Source: Calothrix sp. PCC 7716
GTDB taxonomy: Bacteria > Cyanobacteriota > Cyanobacteriia > Cyanobacteriales > Nostocaceae
NCBI RefSeq assembly: GCF_019977735.1
Contig: NZ_AP025018.1
Span: 806,001 to 870,000, forward strand
Length of the DNA: 64,000 nucleotides
Direction: 5' to 3'
In this document: positions 27,117-36,980 of the stretch, one piece after another
Numbering within the stretch: the stretch's first letter is position 1
Layout: the number at the start of each line of letters is the position of its first letter
Notes under the pieces: generated by a model
What the model was told of the DNA's origin: nothing
What the model saw: the letters and a program-made list of their open reading frames with translations, nothing else
Database searches by the model: none
Program-made: the position numbers and the translations under genes

Positions 27117-27818
27117 ATGGCAGCAAGGTATTCAGATACGGAGTATTCGGACATTGATATCGCGCCATTTATCGACCATTCGCTGCTGGTTCCGACGGCA
27201 ACGCCAGATATGGTTACTCAATGGTGTGAGCAAGCTGATAGATATGGCTTTGCGTCAGTATGTATATACCCTACTTACGTTAAGTTGGCAACGGAACTTC
27301 TCCGTAATAAAAAGCCTGTTATTTGTACTGTTATTGGTTTTCCTACAGGAGCAGTGACAAAAGCGACAAAGCTTTATGAGGCACAGGAAGCAGTGGAAAA
27401 CGGCGCCACTGAGTTGGATGTGGTGTTAAATTTAGGCTTTTTGAAAGCTGGCAAGACCGATGATGTACACCGTGAAATTGCTGATATTTGTGAAGCAACT
27501 GGAAAAACTGTTAAGGTAATATTAGAGACTACGCTACTCACGAATACTGAGAAAGTTTTGGCTGCGGAAATTGCAATGGACGCAGGCGCCACGTTTTTGA
27601 AGACTAGTACAGGTTGGAACGGTGGCGCCACGGTAGAGGATGTACGTCTTTTGAAAGAGGTTGCACGAGACAGGGTAGGAATTAAAGCCTCGGGGGGTAT
27701 TCGGACGTTACAAGCAGCTTTAGACTTAATATTAGCGGGGGCAACTCGACTGGGAACTTCTCGCAGTGTCGAATTACTTAAAGGGTACGATACGCTGGAA
27801 CTGCATGGTAATTACTGA
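27117..27818 (+). CDS. deoC: Deoxyribose-phosphate aldolase
   Basis: The ATG at 27117 is preferred over TTG at 27102. The 233-residue product matches Deo[40 protein letters not shown] (Schiff-base lysine) and [10 protein letters not shown] (second catalytic lysine). It cleaves 2-deoxyribose-5-phosphate to glyceraldehyde-3-phosphate and acetaldehyde in deoxynucleoside breakdown. recO follows after 11 bases, so the two are probably cotranscribed. Confidence 0.97.
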   Translation: MAARYSDTEYSDIDIAPFIDHSLLVPTATPDMVTQWCEQADRYGFASVCIYPTYVKLATELLRNKKPVICTVIGFPTGAVTKATKLYEAQEAVENGATELDVVLNLGFLKAGKTDDVHREIADICEATGKTVKVILETTLLTNTEKVLAAEIAMDAGATFLKTSTGWNGGATVEDVRLLKEVARDRVGIKASGGIRTLQAALDLILAGATRLGTSRSVELLKGYDTLELHGNY

Positions 27819-27829
27819 TTCGGTGGCTA

Positions 27830-28780
27830 ATGAGTAAAACCTATAAGGCAACTGGTATTAATCTGAAAACCCAAGTTTTTGGGGAATCGGATAGGTTAGT
27901 GACTATTTTGACAAAAGAGTACGGTTTACTCACAGCCATTGCACCGGGCGCGCGTAAGCACAATTCTAGTCTAGGCGGCAGAAGCGCAATGTTTGTAGTA
28001 AACGAAGTACTGATTGCCAAAGGGCGGTCACTAGACAAAATTACACAAGCAAATACTGTAAAATCATATCCGGGTCTGGCTAAAGATTTAGGGAAATTAG
28101 CCGCGAGTCAATACTTGGCTGAAATTGTTCTGTCTCAAGCATTGAGCGAAAACCCACAAGAAGAACTATATGAATTACTCAACGAACATTTATCCCGTTT
28201 GGAAAATGTCAGTAGTAAGAACCCACTACAAGTAGTCGCTTTCCTTTGCCATGCAGTATTCCAATTTATGGCTTTAGCAGGGTTTGCACCACAAGTTGAT
28301 GCTTGCTGTTTGACGCAGCGTCCTCTAATTGCTGATTTTGGCGCCGCTCGTAACCAAGTCGGGTTTAGCATTAATGCTGGTGGAGCTATTTATTTAGATG
28401 CATGGGAAAAACTACGTTCATCACAAAATCTTTTAAAGCAGGAGGAGGAAAGTACTGCACGCGAAGTTGAGGGAAATTATACATCCCCACAACAATTGCC
28501 GCACGACACATACGAAACTTACGAAACAATTCACCACTCGCAGGAGTTACCTACCTTAAGTAGGCGCCTAAACGCGACAGAATTATTTCTGTTTCAGCAG
28601 CTATCACAATTAGATATTTCCTTAAGCGATGCTGTGGGAAATACTCAAGACCAAAGTTGGTTATCTGTTGAACAGGTATTGCGCCAATACGCTCAGTATC
28701 ATTTAGGACGTTCGATTCGCTCTGCTGCTTTAATCGATTCATTTTTTGCCGCTAATTATGATGCAACCGTCTTCCAGTGA
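27830..28780 (+). CDS. recO: DNA repair protein RecO
   Basis: The 316-residue product starts with the RecO OB-fold ([36 protein letters not shown]), followed by the helical domain. RecO helps RecFOR load RecA on gapped DNA. A region around residues 200-245 is acidic and low in complexity, an insertion seen in several cyanobacterial RecO proteins. A zinc-binding-like CC pair occurs at VDACCLT but the full zinc knuckle is not present. It overlaps the next gene by 23 bases. Confidence 0.95.
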   Translation: MSKTYKATGINLKTQVFGESDRLVTILTKEYGLLTAIAPGARKHNSSLGGRSAMFVVNEVLIAKGRSLDKITQANTVKSYPGLAKDLGKLAASQYLAEIVLSQALSENPQEELYELLNEHLSRLENVSSKNPLQVVAFLCHAVFQFMALAGFAPQVDACCLTQRPLIADFGAARNQVGFSINAGGAIYLDAWEKLRSSQNLLKQEEESTAREVEGNYTSPQQLPHDTYETYETIHHSQELPTLSRRLNATELFLFQQLSQLDISLSDAVGNTQDQSWLSVEQVLRQYAQYHLGRSIRSAALIDSFFAANYDATVFQ

Positions 28781-30260
28781 AAAAAAAACCAATTACTCGT
28801 TACCTAGCCATCCTGCAAAGCCAAATCGAACACCCATTAGTAATAATTCACCCGGCTCCAAGTCGTCACCACAGGGATTTAGCAAAAATGTCATTCCTTT
28901 AGACTCAACTAAAAATGGCGCCATATCCTCTAACGGTAAGACGAGTGTAGATTCTATTGACGTTAAGCCAGATAGTAACCCTATTGGCTTTTTGCCTGTA
29001 TTGAAGAATCCAAACTTCCTGGCACTTTGGGGAGGCCAAGTCTTCTGCCAATTGGCAGATAAAGTTTATTTAGTACTAATGATTGCCATAATCAAAACTC
29101 ACTTTCAAACAGGTGAGCAAACCATAAGCGGTTGGGTTTCGGCGATTATGATGGCGTTTACCATCCCAGCAGTATTATTTGGTTCTGTCGCTGGTGTATA
29201 TGTAGACCGCTGGTCAAAGAAGGCAGTATTAGTAACTACAAACATACTAAGGGGGATATTCGTTTTTGCCATACCTATATTGTTATGGCTGACACATGAC
29301 TTGAAACCCGTTGGCGCCTTACCTGTAGGGTTTTTGATTATTTTGGCAGTGACTTTTTTAGTCTCTACTCTCACCCAGTTTTTTGCACCTGCTGAACAAG
29401 CTGCAATTCCTCTAATAATTGAAGAAAATAATTTGCTATCGGCAAATTCGCTGTATACAACCACGATGATGGCATCGGTAATTATTGGTTTTGCAGTCGG
29501 AGAACCGATGCTCAATTTTGCCAATAGAATTTGGTGTCAAATTGGTTTGTTTGGAAGTTTGGGTAAAGAATTTGTGGTTGGTGGAAGCTATGTGTTGGCA
29601 GGAGTCATTTTATTGCTGATTGGCACGCAGGAAAAGCCTCATCCAGATACCGAGGCGCCTCATGTGCTTTCTGATTTACGCGACGGTTTACGATATTTAA
29701 AAGGCAATCATCCGCTTCGCAGTGCATTAGTACAATTAATAGTATTATTCTCTGTGTTTGCTGCACTGACTGTATTAGCAGTGAGACTAGCAGAAATTAT
29801 ACCGAATATGAAAGCTGAACAATTTGGCTTTTTACTCGCTTCTGGAGGTGTAGGTATTGCAATTGGCGCCATGCTTATCGGGCAATTTGCCGCGCGCTTA
29901 CAGCATAGCCAGATGAGTTTGTTGGGATGTATTGGGATGGCAGCATCGTTAATTGGATTGTCAATATTTACAAAACAACTTTATGTAGTAGTAGCATTAA
30001 TTATGTTACTGGGAGTATTTGGAGCGTTAATTGGGATACCAATGCAAACAGTGCTGCAAACTCAAACCCCACCAGAAATGCGTGGCAAAGTCTTTGGTTT
30101 ACAAAACAATGTGATTAATATTGCTCTTTCTTTACCTTTAGCATTAGCAGGTGTAGCTGAGACATTTTTTGGACTCAAAACTGTATTTTTAGGACTTGCG
30201 ACAATAGTAATTTTAAGCTGTGGTTTGGTACTGTTTAAATCTGAACCAACTACAAAGTAG
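28758..30260 (+). CDS. Major facilitator superfamily transporter
   Basis: The ATG at 28758 (or 28761) lies inside the recO end; a TTG at 28746 is less likely. After a disordered Ser/Lys-rich N-terminus of about 70 residues, the product shows about 12 membrane helices and MFS signature motifs ([16 protein letters not shown] between helices 2 and 3, [12 protein letters not shown] later). It most resembles the MFS_3 export branch. Substrate unknown. The deoC-recO-MFS order with a 23-base overlap suggests an operon. Confidence 0.88.
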   Translation: MMQPSSSEKKTNYSLPSHPAKPNRTPISNNSPGSKSSPQGFSKNVIPLDSTKNGAISSNGKTSVDSIDVKPDSNPIGFLPVLKNPNFLALWGGQVFCQLADKVYLVLMIAIIKTHFQTGEQTISGWVSAIMMAFTIPAVLFGSVAGVYVDRWSKKAVLVTTNILRGIFVFAIPILLWLTHDLKPVGALPVGFLIILAVTFLVSTLTQFFAPAEQAAIPLIIEENNLLSANSLYTTTMMASVIIGFAVGEPMLNFANRIWCQIGLFGSLGKEFVVGGSYVLAGVILLLIGTQEKPHPDTEAPHVLSDLRDGLRYLKGNHPLRSALVQLIVLFSVFAALTVLAVRLAEIIPNMKAEQFGFLLASGGVGIAIGAMLIGQFAARLQHSQMSLLGCIGMAASLIGLSIFTKQLYVVVALIMLLGVFGALIGIPMQTVLQTQTPPEMRGKVFGLQNNVINIALSLPLALAGVAETFFGLKTVFLGLATIVILSCGLVLFKSEPTTK

Positions 30261-30503
30261 TCATTGATTAATTATGTTACACGCAATCTCAAGGAATTTT
30301 ACTGAGATTGAATGTAATCTATTTACCATTAGGGATGTACAAAGACAACAAGGAGTGATTGACAAAAGTTAATTTTTACTGGTTATTATATATTTCGGCG
30401 GGATTTTATGATAATAAAAGTCCATAAAGTGTACTTCTTATCGAAGCACAGCGCTAAAGACAGAATTTAATATTTACCCCCGCAAATTAATAACTAATAA
30501 AGA

Positions 30504-31646
30504 ATGCGTATAGCTTGGATTGGAAAAAAAACGCCCTTTTGTGGTAATGTCACCTACAGTCGAGAAATTACAAATGCATTACTCGACCGAGGACATCAAG
30601 TAAGTTTTTTACATTTTGCGACAGAATCTCGTGCAGATAATTCTTGGAATTGTCAAGAGGTTCCTTTACCTTTTATTTATAAATCTCAGGTTTATACAAT
30701 TCCCTCGTTCAAAGCGACTAAGTTATTAACGCAGTCGCTGCGACGCATTAGACCTGATATAGTACATGCCTCGCTAACGCTATCACCTTTAGATTTTGTA
30801 CTACCAGAAATTTGTGAAGAGCTAAATTTACCACTAATTGCCACTTTCCATACACCATTTGCAGGCAAAGGCGCCAAACTGGTATCAGGAACGCAGCTTT
30901 TAGCCTACCAACTCTATGCACCATTTCTGTGTAACTACGACTCGACAATTATTTTTTCGCAAATACAGCGCGAGTTATTAGCACGTTTAGGAGTCCCCGA
31001 AGATAATATTGCTGTCATCCCCAACGGGGTAGATACCATTAAATATTCTCCTGGCGCCTCCAGAATTAAATCTGAATTTAGAGCCGAACGTTTGTTTGTT
31101 TATCAAGGACGTATTGCCGCAGAGAAAAACGTAGAGTCATTACTGCGCGCATGGAAACAAGCACAAATGGGGCCACAAAGCAAGCTATTAATAGTTGGTG
31201 ATGGGCCATTAAAAAATTCCCTCGAACCATTCTATGGCGCCGAATATAATATAAGTTGGTTGGGTTTTGTCGCCGACGAACTGCGACGCATCGAAATATT
31301 ACGAGCAGCAGATGTATTTATATTACCTTCGTTAGTTGAAGGGTTATCATTGTCTTTACTCGAAGCAATGGCGTGTGGAGTAGCTTGTATTGCTACCGAC
31401 GTTGGCGCCGATGGAGAGGCATTAGAAGGAGCAGGCGTAGTAATAGATACAAAGAGTGTGCGTTCACAACTACGAACTTTACTGCCTTTATTCCAAGACC
31501 ATCCAGAAATGGCAATTATACTTGGACAAAAAGCACGAGCGCGCGCTATTGAACGCTATACCCTCGATAAAAATGTTTCAATGCTAGAAGAATTGTACAC
31601 TCAAGTCCTACAAAGACCTCGCTTACAACTTTTCCGTGGCGCCTGA
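30504..31646 (+). CDS. Family 4 glycosyltransferase
   Basis: The 380-residue product begins MRIAWIGKKTPFCGN (Rossmann strand plus glycine loop), and has FHTPFAGKG in the acceptor domain and the donor-domain motifs VIPNGVDTIKYSP, VYQGRIAAEKNVESLL, LLIVGDGPL and the EX7E segment LVEGLSLSLLEAMACG. This is a retaining GT-B enzyme using a nucleotide sugar. The acceptor is unknown; no polysaccharide cluster is next to it. Confidence 0.93.
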   Translation: MRIAWIGKKTPFCGNVTYSREITNALLDRGHQVSFLHFATESRADNSWNCQEVPLPFIYKSQVYTIPSFKATKLLTQSLRRIRPDIVHASLTLSPLDFVLPEICEELNLPLIATFHTPFAGKGAKLVSGTQLLAYQLYAPFLCNYDSTIIFSQIQRELLARLGVPEDNIAVIPNGVDTIKYSPGASRIKSEFRAERLFVYQGRIAAEKNVESLLRAWKQAQMGPQSKLLIVGDGPLKNSLEPFYGAEYNISWLGFVADELRRIEILRAADVFILPSLVEGLSLSLLEAMACGVACIATDVGADGEALEGAGVVIDTKSVRSQLRTLLPLFQDHPEMAIILGQKARARAIERYTLDKNVSMLEELYTQVLQRPRLQLFRGA

Positions 31647-31662
31647 TAAACAAGCATAATAA

Positions 31663-31738
31663 ATCCCCCCTAGCCCCCCTTAATAAGGGGGGAATAAGAG
31701 TGGTTAAAGCCCCCCTTAATAAGGGGGGTTGGGGGGAT
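31663..31738. repeat. Double CCCCCTTAATAAGGGGGG hairpin block
   Basis: Two hairpin units of the C-run/G-run family sit head to tail between convergent genes, bounded by complementary C and G runs. Besides being a repeat it could terminate transcription from both sides. Confidence 0.8.
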
Positions 31739-31773
31739 TTCAACGTGTATATACACAGTTACAAGTCACTTCT

Positions 31774-32292
31774 TTATACTTCATTAGAAGACTTTGCTGG
31801 CAACAAATAAATTACCCCAGAAATAACAGTCAGTGCCACACATACCCAAAAAGCAGCAAGCGCAGGAACTTTCCAACTTTCTCCAAGTGGAGCAATTAAA
31901 AGCGCTATCGCAATAATTTGACTAACCGTTTTGAGCTTACCCCAAATATTGGCGCCAGATATAGTAGCTTGATTAACACGCCATCCAGCTATAGCTAATT
32001 CCCTACCCAAAATTACAAATACTCCCCAAGCTGGTATTTGCCCAAGCTCAATTAACGAAAGTAAAGGCGCCAGTACAAGTAATTTATCAACTAAAGGGTC
32101 GAGAAACTTACCTAAATCAGTAATTTGATTTAACTTACGCGCGAGATATCCATCTAACCAATCAGTAAGCGCGCATACTAAAAATATAACCAAGCATATC
32201 CATCTTGCCTGTGGTGTCGGGTTAAGTAGACCATACAGCAAAAACGGTATACCCAAAAGTCGCGAGAAAGTAATTAAATTAGGAATATTCAT
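31774..32292 (-). CDS. pgsA: CDP-diacylglycerol--glycerol-3-phosphate 3-phosphatidyltransferase
   Basis: The 172-residue membrane protein carries the CDP-alcohol phosphotransferase signature D-G-x2-A-R-x8-G-x3-D-x3-D (DGYLARKLNQITDLGKFLD, then PLVDK). It begins with the family-typical MNIPNLITFSRLL and has about four to five membrane helices. It makes phosphatidylglycerol-phosphate, the precursor of phosphatidylglycerol, essential in photosynthetic membranes. Confidence 0.96.
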   Translation of the reverse strand: MNIPNLITFSRLLGIPFLLYGLLNPTPQARWICLVIFLVCALTDWLDGYLARKLNQITDLGKFLDPLVDKLLVLAPLLSLIELGQIPAWGVFVILGRELAIAGWRVNQATISGANIWGKLKTVSQIIAIALLIAPLGESWKVPALAAFWVCVALTVISGVIYLLPAKSSNEV

Positions 32293-32306
32293 GAATAGTT
32301 TAAGCG

Positions 32307-32333
32307 TGTCATTCTGAGCTTGCGAAGAATCTC
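32307..32333. repeat. GTCATTCTGAG...GAAGAATCTC palindromic element
   Basis: A single copy of a short imperfect palindrome just upstream of pgsA. The minisatellite at 34229-34429 is made of units of the same family (complement GTCATGCTGAGG...GAAGCATCTC). Confidence 0.65.
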
Positions 32334-32531
32334 TTTAAGAATAAAAAGTTTTAGAAAAAAGTTCAATACTTATAAGTCTTGCTCATAATAAAACTAATTT
32401 ACTTTCAGCTTCAATTAGGAGAATATTAATGGCATGGGTATGAACGATTCAAAGCCGAATGTGGTTCGTAACAAGCGCGCACACAAGAGTTTTGGCAGCA
32501 TTTTTATAATGTTGATTAGACTCTCTCAAAT

Positions 32532-32570
32532 CCTATTGATACATGGGAAGTAATTCAAATTTTTAAGTAA
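32532..32570 (+). pseudogene. C-terminal fragment of a second antitoxin-like gene
   Basis: The codons for PIDTWEVIQIFK and a stop repeat the end of the Phd-like gene at 33040-33066 (PIDTWEVLQ), nearly base for base over about 20 positions. No matching body is found upstream, so this is a degraded second copy. Confidence 0.4.
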
Positions 32571-32571
32571 T

Positions 32572-32871
32572 TTACTTTTTATTAAGTTTTAATAAAGCAT
32601 TCGCTTTAGCGATTCTAACTAAATGCTCCAAATATTGATACTGCTGCCAAATTTGTTCTTCTTCTGGAGTCAAGTCAGTATTCCGATTTTTTTCAAGCAA
32701 TGTATCTATTTTTGTTTGCAATTCTTCTGATGGACGTAAAGTAAGAATTTCTTCGGGAGTAGGAAGTTGTGCAAGAAATTCTAATATTTGTGCAGTACCA
32801 CTAAAGCCATTTTGCGAAGAGGCATTTAGCTTACGTAATCCTAATTCTAATATTTGCGGCAGTTTGTCCAA
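32572..32871 (-). CDS. Small helical protein, unknown function
   Basis: The 99-residue product starts with TTG directly after an in-frame stop, so its N-terminus may be incomplete. It is charged and helical, with a centre LPTPEEILTLRPSEELQTKI and an end LTPEEEQIWQQYQYLEHLVRIAKANA. I recall similar small proteins in cyanobacteria next to nuclease or toxin-antitoxin genes. It runs divergently from an antitoxin-like fragment that starts 10 bases away. Confidence 0.6.
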   Translation of the reverse strand: MDKLPQILELGLRKLNASSQNGFSGTAQILEFLAQLPTPEEILTLRPSEELQTKIDTLLEKNRNTDLTPEEEQIWQQYQYLEHLVRIAKANALLKLNKK

Positions 32872-32880
32872 GAACTATTT

Positions 32881-33066
32881 ATGGAGATACAGCGCACGCA
32901 AAGACCTTTAACTGTCACCCATGAAGGAGAACCATTAGTCATTATTTACCCTGCTACTACTAAACAAAAACGTGCTGTTTTTGGAGCGCTAAAACATAGG
33001 GGCGAAATTCTGGGAGATTTGATTGCTCCAGCAGTTCCTATTGATACATGGGAAGTACTTCAGTAG
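32881..33066 (+). CDS. Phd/YefM antitoxin-like protein, probably N-terminally truncated
   Basis: The 61 residues match the second half of the Phd fold (RPLTVTHEGEPLVIIYPAT) and a typical C-terminal toxin-binding tail (GEILGDLIAPAVPIDTWEVL). The N-terminal DNA-binding strand-helix of Phd is missing, and no toxin gene follows. It is likely a relic of a toxin-antitoxin module; a fragment of a second copy lies at 32532. Confidence 0.6.
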   Translation: MEIQRTQRPLTVTHEGEPLVIIYPATTKQKRAVFGALKHRGEILGDLIAPAVPIDTWEVLQ

Positions 33067-33113
33067 AGCTAATAGTTGATACTTACATCTAGTTTATAAT
33101 CGTAATTAAAATG

Positions 33114-33626
33114 CTACTCATCAGGTAAGCTTACATCATTAAGCACACGGCGGAAGTACTCACCTGTCGCACCTGTCGAAGTTAAACAGGGAATTCCAGC
33201 ACGCAGGTCAAAAATGTAGACAATATATTTAGCTTGGGTGCGAGGTTTTAAATCACGCCATCGAGGAGTTGCCAAGCTGCTAACATCAAAATTGCCTTTA
33301 ACTACTACAAGCATTAATGGCGGTTCTCCACCAATAAAGTTAATTTTACCAAGACCTGTAGAAGGTACTTCAGCCTTTGTAATTGAGCGAGTAAAGGCTA
33401 CTGTTGGCGCCCCACTCAAAATGTTAAATTTAGCTTGAGTATAACCAAGAGCAGCTTTTCCAACTTCTTCATGTGAAGCATTTACTAATGAACGCGCTTG
33501 AAATAAAGATTCAAACCTTCTGGCTCTTTCAAGACGCTCCTGTGAAGGAGGATTATTCGGTTGGTTTTGAGTCATAGCGCGCTTCGACCAAAATATTACA
33601 GTTGGTATTACACCAATAGTAACCAA
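33114..33626 (-). CDS. Hypothetical protein with N-terminal membrane segment; possible premature stop
   Basis: As drawn, translation starts at a TTG within a hydrophobic segment. An ATG at 33659 in the same frame would give a more natural start (MKKT, then IILSFLLVTIGVIPTVIF), but codon 5 is TGA (33647-33645). Either the TTG is used or the gene has a recent nonsense change. The soluble part (about 140 residues) has GLGKINFIGGEPPLMLVVVKG and YIVYIFDLRAGI; I do not recognise the family. Confidence 0.55.
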   Translation of the reverse strand: MVTIGVIPTVIFWSKRAMTQNQPNNPPSQERLERARRFESLFQARSLVNASHEEVGKAALGYTQAKFNILSGAPTVAFTRSITKAEVPSTGLGKINFIGGEPPLMLVVVKGNFDVSSLATPRWRDLKPRTQAKYIVYIFDLRAGIPCLTSTGATGEYFRRVLNDVSLPDE

Positions 33627-33855
33627 TAGGAAACTAAGGATTATTCAAGTTTTTTTCATTATTTTTTAAATATATATATGCTCTTGAGAGGCGCCTTTAA
33701 ATATCTAAATATAATAGTCGTCCAATACGTAACATCAGTTCCTATTTAAATTGTCGAAAAAACAAAAATTAGCAGCGATATGTAGTATATATGTATATAT
33801 TGGAAAAATCTCTTAAACTAGAACTAAGCTTTCTCTCAACTTTGGCTTGATATAA

Positions 33856-34254
33856 ATGAAACCCAACGCCATAAACGCTTTTCGACTTCGTAACTTCAAA
33901 GCATTTGGTGATACTCAACGTATACCACTTCGACCCCTGACGTTGATTTATGGCGCCAATAGTGCAGGTAAATCGAGTATTATTCATAGTTTATTACTGG
34001 CACACCACGGCTTTGAGACTGGAGAGTTGGACGTTTACCGTACCAAGATAGGTGGTGAAGCTGTTGACTTGGGCGGTTTTGGGCAATATGTATATCAACG
34101 TAAACGTAATAATGTAGTTGAGTGGGCTGTTGAACTAGACCCGAAGCAGCTACAGTTAGGGCGCCATCACAAATTGTTTAAATCAGTACAAAATTTGACA
34201 GTAGGAATCACTATAGGGTCAGCTATTGTAGAGATGCTTCGTACCTCAGCATGA
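33856..34254 (+). pseudogene. Truncated AAA-type ATPase (P-loop N-terminus only)
   Basis: The 132 codons begin like OLD/DUF3696-type ATPases: LRNFKAFGDTQRIPLRPLTL and the Walker A loop GANSAGKSSIIHSL. Family members are 400 or more residues with Walker B and further motifs, all missing here. The last residues (IVEMLRTSA) are encoded by the first unit of the tandem repeat that follows, so the repeat marks the breakpoint. Confidence 0.8.
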
Positions 34255-34429
34255 CAGTTATAGAGATGCTTCGTACCTCAGCATGACAGTTATAGAGATG
34301 CTTCGTACCTCAGCATGACAGTTATAGAGATGCTTCGTACCTCAGCATGACAGTTATAGAGATGCTTCGTACCTCAGCATGACATTATAGAGATGCTTCG
34401 TACCTCAGCATGACATTATAGAGATGCTT
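34229..34429. repeat. Minisatellite: six 31-32 bp tandem units plus a partial
   Basis: Four units of 32 bases (34229, 34261, 34293, 34325) are identical; two of 31 bases (34357, 34388) lack one base; an 11-base partial unit ends at 34429. Each unit starts TAGAGATGCTTCGTACC and contains the inverted pair ATGCT / AGCAT. There are no spacers, so it is not a CRISPR array. Its identity suggests recent expansion. Confidence 0.95.
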
Positions 34430-34446
34430 GGCAATCCAAAATTATT

Positions 34447-35862
34447 ATGTCGCAAACACAAGATTCTCAATTCCGTATCGAACGCGATTCGATGGGAGAA
34501 ATGCAAATACCTGGTAATGTATATTACGGTATTCAGACGTTGCGTGCGGTTGAAAACTTCCCTATTAGCGGAATTAAGCCTTTGCCTACTTACATAGATG
34601 CTTGTATTTATATTAAAAAGGCTACGGCAATTGTAAATGGTGAGCTTGGTTGTATTGCTGAAGAAACGAGTAAAGCTATTATTCAAGCTGCTGATGAGGT
34701 TCTTGCTGGTAAGCTTCGTGACCAGTTTGTAGTTGATGTGTACCAAGCAGGCGCCGGAACGTCGCATCATATGAATGTTAACGAGGTTTTGGCGAACCGT
34801 GCTTTGGAAATTCTTGGTCTGGAGAAGGGTAACTATAAACGAGTTAATCCCAACGATGATGTAAATTATGGGCAGTCTACTAATGATGTAATTCCAACTG
34901 CGATTAGAATTGGTGGGTTGTTGGCATTGATGCAGACGCTACATCCTGCTTTGGATAAGGCTGTTGAAGCTATGAATGTTAAGGCTCTGGAATTTGAAAA
35001 TGTGATAAAGTCGGGTCGTACTCACCTGCAAGATGCTGTTCCTGTACGCTTGGGTGATAGTTTCCGCGCGTGGGCACAAATTTTAAGCGAACACCAAAAC
35101 CGTATTTATACCGCTTCGAGTGATTTAATGGTGTTGGGGTTGGGTGGTAGTGCTGCTGGTACGGGGTTAAATACTCATCCTCAATATCGCGCGCGTGTGG
35201 TAGAAATACTTTCACAGCTGATTGATTGTCCTTTACAACCAGCACCACATCTTATGGCGGCTATGCAAAGTATGGCGCCTTTTGTTAATGTATCTGGCGC
35301 CCTTCGTAATTTGGCTCAAGATTTAGCTAAAATATCCCATGATTTACGGTTGATGGACTCTGGTCCAAAAACTGGGTTCAAAGAAATTCAACTTCCACCT
35401 GTTCAACCTGGTTCTTCGATTATGCCAGGTAAATATAATCCTGTAATGGCGGAAATGACTAGTATGGTTTGCTTCCAGGTTATGGGTTACGATAACGCGA
35501 TTACCTTTGCTGCTCAAGCTGGACAACTCGAACTTAATGTGATGATGCCGCTGATTGCTTATGATTTAATTCATAGTATTGAAATTCTCGGTAATACTAT
35601 TGGCGCCTTAACTGAGAAATGTATCAAAGGTATTACTGCTAATACTGAAAGATGTTTGGAATACGCAGAAGGTAGTTTGGCTCTGGTGACTGCGCTAAAT
35701 ACTCATATTGGCTATCTTAATGCTGCTGCTGTTGCTAAGGAATCTCTTTTAACTGGTAAGTCACTTCGACAAATTGTGTTAGAAAAGGAACTAATGACCG
35801 AAGCTCAACTTGCTGAGGTTCTGAACCTTGAACAAATGAGTTCAATTGTACCTTTAATTTAA
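34447..35862 (+). CDS. aspA: Aspartate ammonia-lyase
   Basis: The 471-residue product is a fumarase/aspartase superfamily enzyme: GTSHHMNVNEVLANRA, STNDVIPTAIR, SGRTHLQDAVPVRLG and the signature GSSIMPGKYNPVMAE. The start (RIERDSMGEMQIPGNVYYGI, then QTLRAVENF) and the end resemble aspartase more than class II fumarase, so L-aspartate to fumarate plus ammonia is the likely reaction. Fumarase remains possible. Starts only 17 bases after the minisatellite, which therefore lies in its promoter or leader. Confidence 0.82.
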   Translation: MSQTQDSQFRIERDSMGEMQIPGNVYYGIQTLRAVENFPISGIKPLPTYIDACIYIKKATAIVNGELGCIAEETSKAIIQAADEVLAGKLRDQFVVDVYQAGAGTSHHMNVNEVLANRALEILGLEKGNYKRVNPNDDVNYGQSTNDVIPTAIRIGGLLALMQTLHPALDKAVEAMNVKALEFENVIKSGRTHLQDAVPVRLGDSFRAWAQILSEHQNRIYTASSDLMVLGLGGSAAGTGLNTHPQYRARVVEILSQLIDCPLQPAPHLMAAMQSMAPFVNVSGALRNLAQDLAKISHDLRLMDSGPKTGFKEIQLPPVQPGSSIMPGKYNPVMAEMTSMVCFQVMGYDNAITFAAQAGQLELNVMMPLIAYDLIHSIEILGNTIGALTEKCIKGITANTERCLEYAEGSLALVTALNTHIGYLNAAAVAKESLLTGKSLRQIVLEKELMTEAQLAEVLNLEQMSSIVPLI

Positions 35863-35866
35863 TACC

Positions 35867-35886
35867 AGACGCGACATGTCGCGTCT
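35867..35886. repeat. Perfect 20 bp palindrome after aspA (ACGCGACATGTCGCGT)
   Basis: A variant of the CATG-centred palindrome family, four bases after the aspA stop codon. The two arm differences from the 14768 copy are compensated on the other arm. It may double as a terminator. Confidence 0.75.
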
Positions 35887-35911
35887 CTACATTAATACAT
35901 AACTTAATAAC

Positions 35912-36874
35912 ATGGCGCCTTCTGTAAGTTTAATTCGTGCTACTTCTTATGAACGTGAGATGTTAAGAGCGTCTCTTGAAGCTCTGCTTGAACCTCTGGG
36001 TGGGATGAGAGCGTTTGTTAAACCTGGAGACCGTGTTCTTTTAAAACCGAATTTACTAACAGGCGCCCGTCCTACCAAAGAGTGTACCACCCGTCCGGAA
36101 CTTGTATACGCGGTTGCCAAAATGGTTATTGACGCTGGTGGTAAACCTTTTTTGGGTGATAGTCCTGCTTTTGGTAGTGCTAAGGGTGTTGCTATTGCGA
36201 ACGGGTATCAGTTTATTTTAGATGAACTGAATTTGCCTATCGTTGAATTTCATGGCAAACGTTACCAAGCAGCAAGCGAAGATTTTAATCATTTGTTGCT
36301 GTGTAAAGAAGCTATGGAAGCTGATGTTGTAATTAACTTACCAAAAGTAAAATCGCACGTTCAGCTTGTTCTCACGATGGGAGTTAAAAATTTATTTGGC
36401 TGTGTTCCTGGCAAAATGAAAGCTTGGTGGCACATGGAAGCCGGTAAAGATGCTAATCGTTTTGCTGATATGCTGGTCTCAACTGCACGAGTTATTAACC
36501 CTGATTTAACTATACTCGATGGCATTATTGGACACGAAGGTAATGGGCCAAGTGGGGGTGAGCCACGTCAACTCAATGTTTTAGCTGCATCTGATAATGT
36601 GTTTGCTTTGGATAGGGCAATAGTAGAAATACTGCAAGTTCCACCAAAACTTGTACCTACTCTCGCTGCTGGACAACGTGCTAGTTTAGTCCCTGAGTTA
36701 ACAAATATTAATTTTCCGCTTTTACAACCTCATACTTTACAAGTCTCCGATTGGCGCCTGCCTGATAAAATGGTAGCCATTGATTTTGGAATGCCTAGAG
36801 TAATTAAATCTACCTTTAAACATCTTTACATTCGATTCATCAAAGAGCCAATGCGTGCTTATAATATGCGTTAA
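35912..36874 (+). CDS. DUF362 domain protein
   Basis: The 320-residue product matches DUF362: KPGDRVLLKPNLL, AGGKPFLGDSPAFGS, NLPKVKSHVQLVLTMGVKNLFG and ILDGIIGHEGNGPSGGEPR. Such proteins are thought to be iron-sulfur or redox related in many organisms, but this one lacks the ferredoxin-like cysteine clusters found in fused versions. Function unknown. A strong terminator follows. Confidence 0.85.
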   Translation: MAPSVSLIRATSYEREMLRASLEALLEPLGGMRAFVKPGDRVLLKPNLLTGARPTKECTTRPELVYAVAKMVIDAGGKPFLGDSPAFGSAKGVAIANGYQFILDELNLPIVEFHGKRYQAASEDFNHLLLCKEAMEADVVINLPKVKSHVQLVLTMGVKNLFGCVPGKMKAWWHMEAGKDANRFADMLVSTARVINPDLTILDGIIGHEGNGPSGGEPRQLNVLAASDNVFALDRAIVEILQVPPKLVPTLAAGQRASLVPELTNINFPLLQPHTLQVSDWRLPDKMVAIDFGMPRVIKSTFKHLYIRFIKEPMRAYNMR

Positions 36875-36980
36875 GAGTGATTTTAATATTTGTATTCCAG
36901 TCCCCAAGTGATAACTTGGCTACAACAATTCTACTCGTGGGCAGAGTAAGCTATGAATACCCTCCGATTGCTTAACTAGA

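Noticed and set aside
33645-33647. UGA read as tryptophan (two genes show TGA where Trp would fit)
   Set aside because: Intact genes in the window, such as deoC and recO, use TGA as a normal stop.
34229-34429. Possible CRISPR array
   Set aside because: Units are directly adjacent without variable spacers and no cas genes are present.
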